From contig JAFSYD010000062.1 in assembly GCA_017443685.1 (NCBI GenBank), positions 1-11,913 of the forward strand: a stretch of DNA of 11,913 bases. Direction: 5' to 3'. Each line of letters begins with the position of its first letter. The first letter of the stretch is position 1. The position numbers were made by a program, and so were the translations under genes. Source of the DNA: Lachnospiraceae bacterium. Its GTDB lineage: Bacteria; Bacillota; Clostridia; Lachnospirales; Lachnospiraceae. The notes under the pieces were generated by a model. The model did no database searches and was not told where the DNA came from. It worked only from the letters and a program-made list of their open reading frames with translations. Of this stretch, positions 5,256-11,913 are shown piece after piece.

Positions 5256-7483
5256 CCTACGCAAAGATCATAGTGGACATTTCCCACGAAAAATTAGACA
5301 AAACGTTTACTTACCGCGTCCCGGAGCAGCTTCGGGACGCGGTTGGTGTCGGTACGCCTGTCGTCATTCCCTTCGGCAAAGGCAACCGCAGGCTGACCGG
5401 CTTTGTGGTGGCGCTTTCGGATACGCCGGAATTCGACCTTAAGAAGATAAAGGACATCATCGGGGTTCCGACCGACGCCTTACCCATAGAAGCGGAGCTG
5501 ATCGCTCTTGCGGCGTGGATGAGAGAACGTTTCGGCGGAACGATGAATCAGGCGTTAAAATGTGTCCTTCCGATCAAGCGTAAAACGACGCCGAAGGAAA
5601 CGAAGCTTTTACATCTTGCGTTAGATGAAGCCACCGCAAAGGAGGAGCTTGTACAGCTGCATCGTCGCGCCCGCCATTCGGTGGCGAAGGAGCGGCTGCT
5701 TACTGCTTTGATCGAGCAGGGCGATATCCCGTGGGATGTCGTTGTGGGAAAGCTCGACATTCCCTCCGCCCATATCCGTGATTTTGAAAAAAAGGCGTGG
5801 ATTTCCGTTACATCCTCCCGGGATTACCGCAATCCGCTGAAAGGGATGCAGGTGCGCCCGAATGAAATTGAATTGAACGACGATCAGAAAAAGGCGCTTT
5901 CGGTATTTCTGGAGGAAAGGCGCACCGGCGAAGATAAGCCGTTTTTGCTCTACGGCGTGACAGGAAGCGGCAAAACGCAGGTCTACATCGAAATGATCGA
6001 AGCGGTGCTTCGCGAGGGAAAGCAGGCGATCGTGCTGATCCCGGAGATCGCGCTGACCTATCAGACGGTCATGCGTTTTTACGGACGCTTCGGCGAAAAG
6101 GTTTCGATCATGAATTCCCGGCTTTCCGATGGGGAACGCTGCGATCAGTTCGAACGGGCGAAGGCCGGTGAAGTATCGGTGATGGTCGGACCGCGCAGCG
6201 CGCTTTTCACCCCGTTTCCCGATCTCGGGCTCATCATCATCGACGAGGAACACGAGACTACTTACAAGAGCGAACAGGTACCGAAATACCATGCGGCCGA
6301 GGTGGCCAAAAAGCGGGCCGCACTTTCCGGCGCAAGTGTGGTATTCGGTTCGGCAACGCCGTCCGTTACAGGTTTTTCCTTTGTAAAAAGCGGAGCCTAT
6401 ACCCTTTTGACCCTGCCGTCCCGTGCGGCGGCAAAGGCCCTGCCCGAATGTCATATCGTTGATCTTCGGGAGGAACTGAAAAGCGGCAACAAAAATATGC
6501 TAAGCCGTCTTTTGCTCGCGAAGATACGGGAGCGCCTGGATGCGGGGGAACAGAGCATGCTTTTTATGAACCGGCGAGGGCTGGCCGGTTTCATTTCTTG
6601 CAGAGAATGCGGGTATGTGTTAAAATGTCCCCATTGTGATGTTTCGCTGTCGCTGCACCGCGGCGATATCATGCGCTGTCACTATTGCGGATATGAGACG
6701 GCCGCGCCGAAGATCTGCCCGGAGTGCGGCTCCAAATACATCGGCACCTTTCGGGCCGGGACGGAGCAGCTGGAGGAGAACGTTGCAAAGCTTTTCCCGG
6801 ATGCGCGGATCCTTCGGATGGACGCGGATACGACGAAGGGAAAGGATGGGCACGATAAGATCCTGTCCGCCTTTGCCAACCGCGAAGCCGATATTCTGAT
6901 CGGGACGCAGATGATCGTGAAGGGACACGACTTTTCCGCGGTGACGTTGATGGGCGTTGTCGCGGCGGATATGTCGCTGCACGCGGCGGATTATAACAGC
7001 GCGGAGCGGACCTTTGACCTGCTTTGCCAGGCGGCGGGCCGCGCGGGACGCGGCAGCGTGCCGGGGGAGGTTGTCATCCAGACCTATCAGCCCGGGCATT
7101 ACGCGATAAAAGCGGCGGCCGCGCAGGACTACGAAGCGTTTTATGAGACGGAGATCGCTTACCGGAAGCTTTTGCACTATCCGCCCTGCGGGGCGCTTCT
7201 GGTGATCCAGATCTTATCCGCGTATGAGCGGGATGCCGATGAAGCGGCTGATCTTGTTTTTGCCATGTTAATATCGCAGAAGGCAAAGGTGCAGGCGGCG
7301 CATCCGGTGGAAGCGCAGATCGCAAAATTAAAAGATATCTACCGCAGGGCGATCTATGTGAAAAGCGCCTCTTACGATGAGCTGGTGCGCATCAAGGATG
7401 CCGCGGAACGTTTCACGGAAGGGAATGCAGCCTGCAGACGTACGGTGATGCGGTTCGATTTTAACCCGATGTACGGGTTTTAG
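5252..7483 (+). CDS. priA: Primosomal helicase PriA
   Basis: This 743-residue protein is the replication-restart helicase that recognises stalled or repaired forks and helps reload the replicative helicase. The N-terminal DNA-binding domain begins at once (YAKIIVDISHEKLDKTFTYRVPE). Walker A is GVTGSGKT (235-242) and Walker B is DEEH (331-334). Eight zinc-binding cysteines lie at 450, 453, 459, 462, 476, 479, 489 and 492. GTQMIVKGHDF and QAAGRAGRG supply the late helicase motifs. The length is normal. ATG 5252 is chosen because the protein then starts at the usual N-terminus, with AAGAAGG (5241-5247) before it. It overlaps the previous stop as ATGA, so translation is probably coupled to the surface-protein gene. 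In many Firmicutes coaBC sits before priA; here it does not. Confidence 0.96.
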   Translation: MTYAKIIVDISHEKLDKTFTYRVPEQLRDAVGVGTPVVIPFGKGNRRLTGFVVALSDTPEFDLKKIKDIIGVPTDALPIEAELIALAAWMRERFGGTMNQALKCVLPIKRKTTPKETKLLHLALDEATAKEELVQLHRRARHSVAKERLLTALIEQGDIPWDVVVGKLDIPSAHIRDFEKKAWISVTSSRDYRNPLKGMQVRPNEIELNDDQKKALSVFLEERRTGEDKPFLLYGVTGSGKTQVYIEMIEAVLREGKQAIVLIPEIALTYQTVMRFYGRFGEKVSIMNSRLSDGERCDQFERAKAGEVSVMVGPRSALFTPFPDLGLIIIDEEHETTYKSEQVPKYHAAEVAKKRAALSGASVVFGSATPSVTGFSFVKSGAYTLLTLPSRAAAKALPECHIVDLREELKSGNKNMLSRLLLAKIRERLDAGEQSMLFMNRRGLAGFISCRECGYVLKCPHCDVSLSLHRGDIMRCHYCGYETAAPKICPECGSKYIGTFRAGTEQLEENVAKLFPDARILRMDADTTKGKDGHDKILSAFANREADILIGTQMIVKGHDFSAVTLMGVVAADMSLHAADYNSAERTFDLLCQAAGRAGRGSVPGEVVIQTYQPGHYAIKAAAAQDYEAFYETEIAYRKLLHYPPCGALLVIQILSAYERDADEAADLVFAMLISQKAKVQAAHPVEAQIAKLKDIYRRAIYVKSASYDELVRIKDAAERFTEGNAACRRTVMRFDFNPMYGF

Positions 7484-7504
7484 ATATTAGAAAGGAATAA
7501 TTTA

Positions 7505-8095
7505 ATGGCTTTACGGGAAGTGCGTGTGGCGGGGGATCCGATCCTGAACAAAACCTTCCGCCCGCTGAAGGAAATGACGGAACGGATATCGATGTTGATC
7601 GACGATATGTTTGAAACGATGTACGACCAGGAGGGCGTGGGCCTGGCGGCACCGCAGGTCGGCGTGCTGCGGAGGCTCTTTGTGATCGACATCCCGGAGG
7701 AGGACGAGGACGGCAACGAGACCGAAGAAAAGCATCCGATCGTATTTATCAACCCCGAGATCGTAGAAACGAGCGGGGAAGTGACACTGGCGGAGGGCTG
7801 CTTAAGCCTGCCGAACAAGGTGGCGAATGTTACGCGGCCGAGCCATGTGAAGATCAGGGCGCTCGACCGTGATATGCAGGAATTCGAGATGGAAGCCGAT
7901 GATATGCTGGCACGCTGCATTTTACACGAGTTCGATCATCTGGACGGACACGTGTATTCGGAGCTTGCGACCGGTCCGCTTTGGGACATTGAGGATGTCG
8001 AGGAGGACGGCGACACCGGTATGGTGCGCCTTAAGACCGACAAGGGTGCGAAGAAGAAGGAAAGCAGGAAAAGACGCAGGCGGAGAAGATTATAA
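7505..8095 (+). CDS. def: Peptide deformylase
   Basis: This 196-residue cytoplasmic metalloenzyme removes the formyl group from the first Met of nascent chains at the ribosome exit. All three family motifs are present: GVGLAAPQ (44-51), EGCLS (97-101) and HEFDH (141-145). They supply the metal ligands C99, H141 and H145 and the catalytic E142. After the core the protein is longer than usual: an acidic patch (DIEDVEEDGD) is followed by a very basic tail with KKKESRKRRRRRRL. An AAAGGA site (7491-7496) precedes ATG by eight bases. The gene lies 21 bases after priA and shares one base with fmt (TAATG), so def and fmt, which undo and make the same modification, are translated as a pair. Confidence 0.96.
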   Translation: MALREVRVAGDPILNKTFRPLKEMTERISMLIDDMFETMYDQEGVGLAAPQVGVLRRLFVIDIPEEDEDGNETEEKHPIVFINPEIVETSGEVTLAEGCLSLPNKVANVTRPSHVKIRALDRDMQEFEMEADDMLARCILHEFDHLDGHVYSELATGPLWDIEDVEEDGDTGMVRLKTDKGAKKKESRKRRRRRRL

Positions 8096-9060
8096 TGAAG
8101 CTGATCTTTATGGGTACGCCTGACTTTACGGTGCCGATCTTAGACGCACTTTACGGGGCCGGACACGAGATCGTACTGGTGGTGACACAGCCGGACAAGC
8201 CGAAAGGCAGGAAGGCGATCCTTACCGCACCGCCGGCGAAGGAATGGGCGTTAAAAAATGATATTCCGGTCTTTCAGCCGGTACGTATCCGGGACGACGG
8301 GGCATATGAGGAACTGAAAAAGTACGAGGCGGATGCTGCCGTTGTGGCGGCGTTCGGACAGATATTACCGAAGCGGGTGCTTGACCTTCCGGCGCATGGA
8401 TGCATCAATGTGCATGCCTCGCTTTTGCCGAAATACCGCGGTGCCGCGCCGATCCAGTGGTCGATCTTAAACGGCGACGTGATCACGGGCGTGACGACGA
8501 TGCAGATGGGCGAGGGGCTTGATGACGGCGATATCCTTCTGCAAAAGGAATGTGTCATCACGCCGGAGGATACGGGCGGCAGTCTGTTTGACAAGCTCGC
8601 TCTGCTTGGCGGAGAGGCGATCGTGGAGACGCGTTTTCTTTTGGAAGCAGGGAAGCTGATCCGGCATCCGCAAAACGAGGCTCTGGCAACGTCCGTGGGC
8701 AAGATCGACAAATCCCTCGGCCATCTTGATTTTACAAAGTCGGCCCTCGAGCTGGAACGCTATATCCGGGGGCTTGCACCCTGGCCCGCGGCTTACGTTA
8801 CCTTCCGCGGCAAAAGCTTAAAGCTCTGGGCGGCGGACGTGATCACGGAAGAGGAGGTCGCGGAGGGCGGTCTGATGGATTTTAAAGCGCTTTCGGTAGC
8901 CCCGGGGACGACGGCGTATGTCTCTAAGAGCGCATGGATCGTCCGCGCGGGCGAGGGGCTTCTGGCGCTGCACGCGGTGCAGCCAGAAGGGAAAAAGCGG
9001 ATGTCCGCGGAAGAATTCCTGCGCGGATATAAGGTGAAGGTCGGGGAAGCTTTTTTTTGA
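8095..9060 (+). CDS. fmt: Methionyl-tRNA formyltransferase
   Basis: This 321-residue protein transfers a formyl group from 10-formyl-tetrahydrofolate to Met-tRNA(fMet) for translation initiation. The start MKLIFMGTPDF is typical. The active-site block INVHASLLPKYRGAAPI (N105 and H107 by family alignment) and GEGLDDGD (D143) carry the expected catalytic residues. The Rossmann-like catalytic domain covers about 1-205 and the tRNA-binding beta domain about 206-321 (APWPAAYVTFRGK, VQPEGKKRMSAEEFLRGYK). Its ribosome binding site (GGAG, 8082-8085) lies within the codons for the basic tail of def. The last codons contain eight consecutive T (GAAGCTTTTTTTTGA), a possible slippage site just before the stop. 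Confidence 0.96.
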   Translation: MKLIFMGTPDFTVPILDALYGAGHEIVLVVTQPDKPKGRKAILTAPPAKEWALKNDIPVFQPVRIRDDGAYEELKKYEADAAVVAAFGQILPKRVLDLPAHGCINVHASLLPKYRGAAPIQWSILNGDVITGVTTMQMGEGLDDGDILLQKECVITPEDTGGSLFDKLALLGGEAIVETRFLLEAGKLIRHPQNEALATSVGKIDKSLGHLDFTKSALELERYIRGLAPWPAAYVTFRGKSLKLWAADVITEEEVAEGGLMDFKALSVAPGTTAYVSKSAWIVRAGEGLLALHAVQPEGKKRMSAEEFLRGYKVKVGEAFF

Positions 9061-9135
9061 TCCCGAATGGAGGGGCCCGGTACTGTCCGGGAACGAAGTG
9101 AGTGGCTGACAGCACTGGCATCCGGACGGACGTAA
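9061..9135 (+). other. Structured leader or intergenic RNA element
   Basis: This stretch has alternative, mutually exclusive pairings. CCCGG (9076-9080) can pair with CCGGG (9087-9091) across six bases. CTGTCCGG (9083-9090) can instead pair with CCGGACGG (9122-9129), enclosing a smaller AGTG/CACT or GCT/AGC hairpin at 9097-9116. It fits no riboswitch class that I recognise. The frame of fmt stays open through it to TAA 9136-9138, which may be chance. It may be a leader element of the downstream protease gene or a dispersed repeat. Confidence 0.35.
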
Positions 9136-9144
9136 GAAAGTCAA

Positions 9145-9170
9145 ATATTACTTGCGGTAATATAGGAGGA
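9145..9170 (+). promoter_or_regulatory. Hairpin touching a strong ribosome binding site
   Basis: ATATTAC (9145-9151) and GTAATAT (9157-9163) form a perfect 7-bp stem with a 5-base loop. The right arm is followed without a gap by AGGAGGA (9164-9170), the ribosome binding site of the protease gene starting at 9177. The mostly A-U stem could tune ribosome access or stabilise the 5' end of a processed RNA. Confidence 0.5.
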
Positions 9171-9176
9171 TGAGAA

Positions 9177-9866
9177 ATGTATTATGATCCTACATATATT
9201 TTAGTCATTATCGGCGCAGTTCTGTCGCTGGCGGCTTCCGCCAAGGTCAAATCCACCTTCGCGAAGTATTCACGGGTGGCTTCGAGGAGCGGTTTGGACG
9301 GAAGAGAGGCGGCAAGGCGTGTGCTTGGCGCGGCCGGGATCACGAATGTCGGCATCCAGCATGTCGGCGGAGAACTTTCCGATCATTATGATCCGCGGAC
9401 GAAGACGGTGAATCTGTCCGATCCGGTATATGCGAAGACCTCGATCGCAGCGATCGCTGTGGCGGCGCATGAATGCGGGCACGCGATCCAGGATGATAAG
9501 CAGTATTTTCCGTTGAATTTTCGCTCAACCTTAGTACCGGTGGCGAATTTCGGTTCCATGGCGGCCTGGCCTCTGATCGTGATCGGATTGTTCATCAATT
9601 CGAATACGGGCGTATTTCTTCTGAACCTCGGGATATGGGCGTTTTCGTTTTCGGTACTCTTCCAGCTGGTGACGCTGCCGGTGGAGTTTAACGCATCCCG
9701 CCGGGCGCTTGCGATGCTCGAGTCGAACGGGCTTGTGCCGGAGGATGAGCTTCCTTACGCGAAAAAGGTTCTCTTCGCGGCGGCGCTTACCTATGTAGCG
9801 GCAGCGGCAGCTTCCATATTGCAGCTTTTGCGTCTGATGATGATCGCGAACAGCAGACGGGACTGA
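9177..9866 (+). CDS. YugP-like membrane zinc metallopeptidase (Zn_peptidase_2 family)
   Basis: This 229-residue protein has the HExxH zinc motif in AAHECGHAIQ (H98, E99, H102), and E170 of LPVEFNASRRA is the likely third ligand. An N-terminal membrane segment lies at about 5-22, two more at about 119-140 and 145-168, and a last one at about 198-222. The block between 65 and 90 (SDHYDPRTKTVNLSDPVY) is typical of the YugP/PF04298 family. The family is broadly conserved in Firmicutes, but its substrates are not well defined; membrane protein quality control is a guess. AGGAGGA (9164-9170) before ATG gives a firm start. In clostridia the gene is often placed between fmt and rsmB, as here. Confidence 0.9.
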   Translation: MYYDPTYILVIIGAVLSLAASAKVKSTFAKYSRVASRSGLDGREAARRVLGAAGITNVGIQHVGGELSDHYDPRTKTVNLSDPVYAKTSIAAIAVAAHECGHAIQDDKQYFPLNFRSTLVPVANFGSMAAWPLIVIGLFINSNTGVFLLNLGIWAFSFSVLFQLVTLPVEFNASRRALAMLESNGLVPEDELPYAKKVLFAAALTYVAAAAASILQLLRLMMIANSRRD

Positions 9867-9881
9867 TCGGAGTGTTGTGGT

Positions 9882-11231
9882 TTGAACGCGCGGACAGCAG
9901 CATTACAGATATTAATAAAGGTTACGGAACACGGGGCGTATCTTTCCGATACGCTTCGGTTGCATTTTAAGGAATTGCCGGACCGGCAGGACCGGGCGTT
10001 CGTAAGCTTCCTTTGTACGGGAACGGTCAAACGTTTGATTGAGGTCGACTTTCGCATCAACTTATACGCGAAAACGAAGATCAAAAAGATGCACCCCATC
10101 GTACGGAACATCCTTCGCATGGGGGCGTACCAGCTATTGTATATGGACGGCGTTCCGGCATCGGCCGCGGTCAACGAGTCGGTGAAGCTGGCCAAAAAGA
10201 ACGGACAGGCCAAAGCGTCGGGTATGATCAACGGTATCCTGCGCAGTATGGCAAGAGAGGATAAGCCCTGGCCATTTACCGGCAGGAAGCCGCGGACGGC
10301 CGCGGAGTGCGCGCTTGTGTTTTCCGTGCCGGAGTGGATCGCGGAGCGTTTCGCCGGACGGTTCGGGTTGGAGGGCGCAAAGGAGATCTTAAGTGCCTGC
10401 CTTTCGCCGGCGCCGCTTACGATCCGGGTGAATACGAGCAGGATCGCGCCCGGGGAGCTTGCAAAGCGGCTTGCGGGGGAGGGCGTTACGGTAAAGGCGG
10501 CGGATGCGGCATATGTATTGGAGAATGTCGGGATCGTTGAGGCGCTTGCTTCCTTTAACGAAGGGCTCTTCTTTGTGCAGGATCTGTCATCGATGGAGCC
10601 GGCTGCCGCAGCCGGTATCCGCCCGGGAGATACGGTTGTGGACGTGTGCGCCGCGCCGGGCGGCAAGGCTATGCACGCGGCGGATATTCTGATGACGCAG
10701 GCGTCCGGCCGGGATAGCGGGGATGCGGCAGATCGCGGGATGGCGCCGGAGCGTTCACAGGCGGCCGGCCTTGTTATCGCCCGGGACGTCAGCGAGGCGA
10801 AGGTCGCGAAGATCCGTGAGAATATCGACCGGGCCGGCTTTACGAATATCCGCGCCGAGGTATGGGATGCACGGGTCTTCGACGAGCGGATGGCAGGCAA
10901 AGCCGATGTGGTGATCGCCGACCTTCCGTGCTCCGGCTTAGGTGTCTTAAAGCGAAAGCCGGAGATCAAGTTCCGGGTGACGGAGGATGACATCGCTTTG
11001 CTTAGCAGACTGCAGCAGGAGATCCTGGACACTGTCTGCGAATACGTAACAGACGGAGGAAAGCTCGTTTACTCCACCTGCACGCTTACCGAAGAGGAGA
11101 ACGAGGGGAACGTGCGGCGCTTTTTGGAGGCGCATAAAGATTTTTCCCTTATCTCCGAAAAGACGATCCTGCCCGACGCGCTGCGGGATGGATTTTTTGT
11201 AGCGGTACTGAAAAGATATGGAAAAAACTGA
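9882..11231 (+). CDS. rsmB: 16S rRNA m5C967 methyltransferase RsmB
   Basis: This 449-residue protein methylates cytosine 967 (E. coli numbering) of 16S rRNA with S-adenosylmethionine. The N-terminal NusB-like RNA-binding domain covers about 1-135 (NARTAALQILIKVTEHGAY). The methyltransferase part shows DVCAAPGGK (254-262), ARDVSEAKV, DLPCSG with C350, and STCT with C400, the two cysteines used in m5C catalysis. The start is TTG 9882: it is the only start-like codon after the in-frame TGA 9864-9866, it gives the usual N-terminus, and GGAG (9869-9872) lies nine bases before it. Residues about 274-295, between the first two SAM motifs, form a Gly/Asp/Ala-rich insertion absent from most relatives. 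The end overlaps rlmN by 14 bases. Confidence 0.94.
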   Translation: MNARTAALQILIKVTEHGAYLSDTLRLHFKELPDRQDRAFVSFLCTGTVKRLIEVDFRINLYAKTKIKKMHPIVRNILRMGAYQLLYMDGVPASAAVNESVKLAKKNGQAKASGMINGILRSMAREDKPWPFTGRKPRTAAECALVFSVPEWIAERFAGRFGLEGAKEILSACLSPAPLTIRVNTSRIAPGELAKRLAGEGVTVKAADAAYVLENVGIVEALASFNEGLFFVQDLSSMEPAAAAGIRPGDTVVDVCAAPGGKAMHAADILMTQASGRDSGDAADRGMAPERSQAAGLVIARDVSEAKVAKIRENIDRAGFTNIRAEVWDARVFDERMAGKADVVIADLPCSGLGVLKRKPEIKFRVTEDDIALLSRLQQEILDTVCEYVTDGGKLVYSTCTLTEEENEGNVRRFLEAHKDFSLISEKTILPDALRDGFFVAVLKRYGKN

Positions 11232-11913
11232 TTTAAAATCTTTCACTTATGAGGAAGCGGCAGACTTCCTCGCGCGCATCGGCGAGCCGGCCTATCGCGC
11301 GAAGCAGCTTTATGACTGGATGCACGTCAAAAAGGCGGCGGCTTTCGATGAGATGACGAACCTGCCGAAAAACCTTCGCAAAAAGCTGGAAAAGGAATGC
11401 GCCTATACGGCGCTTACGGCAAAGAGCATTCAGCAATCCGCCCGGGACGGCACACGCAAGTATTTATTCGAGCTTGCCGACGGCAATCACATCGAAAGTG
11501 TTTTGATGCGCTACCGGCACGGCAACAGTGTCTGCGTGTCCTCGCAGGTGGGCTGCCGGATGGGCTGCAGGTTCTGCGCGTCAACGCTGGACGGCGTGGA
11601 ACGCAACTTAACGCCCGGCGAGATCCTCGATCAGATCTACCGGATCGAAGCAGATATCGGCGAGCGCGTTTCCAATGTCGTCATCATGGGGATGGGCGAG
11701 CCGTTCGACAATTACGACAATGTGTTAAGATTCATCCGTATGGCAACGGATGCGCATGGCGCGAACATCAGCGGAAGGAACATTACCTTATCGACCTGCG
11801 GGCTCGTGCCGCGGATCTATGATCTGGCAGAGGAAGACTTAACGATCACGCTTGCGGTATCTTTGCATGCCGCAACCCAGGAAAAGCGTATGCAGCTGAT
11901 GCCGGTTGCAAAG
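11218..11913 (+). CDS. rlmN: RlmN, 23S rRNA/tRNA adenine-C2 methyltransferase (5' part)
   Basis: The first 232 residues are present and the frame is open at the window end; the family is about 340-380 residues long. RlmN is a radical SAM enzyme that methylates A2503 of 23S rRNA and A37 of some tRNAs. The radical SAM motif GCRMGCRFC carries C113, C117 and C120 for the iron-sulfur cluster. VVIMGMGEPFDNYDNV, LSTCGLVPRI and LAVSLHA are further family marks, and the N-terminal accessory domain (RAKQLYDWMH) is intact. The two catalytic cysteines near the end of the second half cannot both be checked here. The start overlaps the rsmB end by 14 bases. In related genomes this junction is followed by prpC and prkC. 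Confidence 0.95.
   Translation, partial: MEKTDLKSFTYEEAADFLARIGEPAYRAKQLYDWMHVKKAAAFDEMTNLPKNLRKKLEKECAYTALTAKSIQQSARDGTRKYLFELADGNHIESVLMRYRHGNSVCVSSQVGCRMGCRFCASTLDGVERNLTPGEILDQIYRIEADIGERVSNVVIMGMGEPFDNYDNVLRFIRMATDAHGANISGRNITLSTCGLVPRIYDLAEEDLTITLAVSLHAATQEKRMQLMPVAK

Noticed and set aside
5621..6454. A 277-codon open frame on the - strand
   Set aside because: It is opposite the PriA helicase motifs and shows no recognisable domain.
9040..9060. The T run at the end of fmt as a terminator
   Set aside because: No stem-loop precedes the T run, and the downstream gene is part of the conserved housekeeping block.
9791..11032. A 413-codon open frame on the - strand
   Set aside because: It lies opposite rsmB, which has clear catalytic motifs. 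The translation is Ser/Ala/Arg-rich without any family signal. Long antisense frames are expected opposite codon-biased, GC-rich genes.
11397..11822. A 141-codon + strand frame near the right end
   Set aside because: It is an out-of-frame reading within rlmN, whose radical SAM motif and open frame cover the same region.

Overview
The window looks like a chromosomal segment of an anaerobic Firmicute, most likely Lachnospiraceae or a close clostridial relative. The evidence is the conserved gene order priA, def, fmt, a YugP-type Zn protease gene, rsmB and rlmN, strong AGGAGG-type ribosome binding sites, and the style of the surface protein. Every supported gene is on the + strand. Species cannot be named from the sequence.

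Left end (1-540) is a scrap yard. It holds the C-terminus of an AAA-ATPase/PD-(D/E)XK nuclease-like protein. Directly behind its stop, in the same frame, is an orphan sortase-type cell-wall anchor tail (SPKTG, hydrophobic stretch, Arg-rich end). Two hairpin terminators and an extended -10 promoter follow. A 25-codon reading frame that looks like the broken N-terminus of another AAA-ATPase of the same general type then overlaps the next gene by GTGA.

Middle left (537-3636) holds a NYN/PIN-type ribonuclease-like protein with an 11-residue repeat linker and a duplicated C-terminal module. Next is a tail-assembly gene of the phage or contractile-injection-system kind, then murE. A DUF6760-like segment lies in the -1 frame at the end of the tail gene and has no usable start of its own. 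A slippery heptamer AAATTTT, a 6-base spacer and a GC hairpin around the stop codon suggest that it is made by programmed -1 frameshifting. These three genes are closely spaced and could be one transcript.

Middle (3723-5255) is a secreted Thr-rich surface protein. Its stop codon overlaps the priA start (ATGA).

Right part (5252-11913) is a housekeeping block. PriA restarts replication forks. Def and Fmt remove and add the formyl group of initiator Met. A YugP-like membrane zinc protease follows. RsmB and RlmN methylate rRNA, and RlmN runs off the window. Gene junctions are mostly overlapping, so transcription is probably shared. The exception is a roughly 115-base gap before the zinc protease gene, which holds alternative RNA hairpins and one hairpin touching the ribosome binding site.
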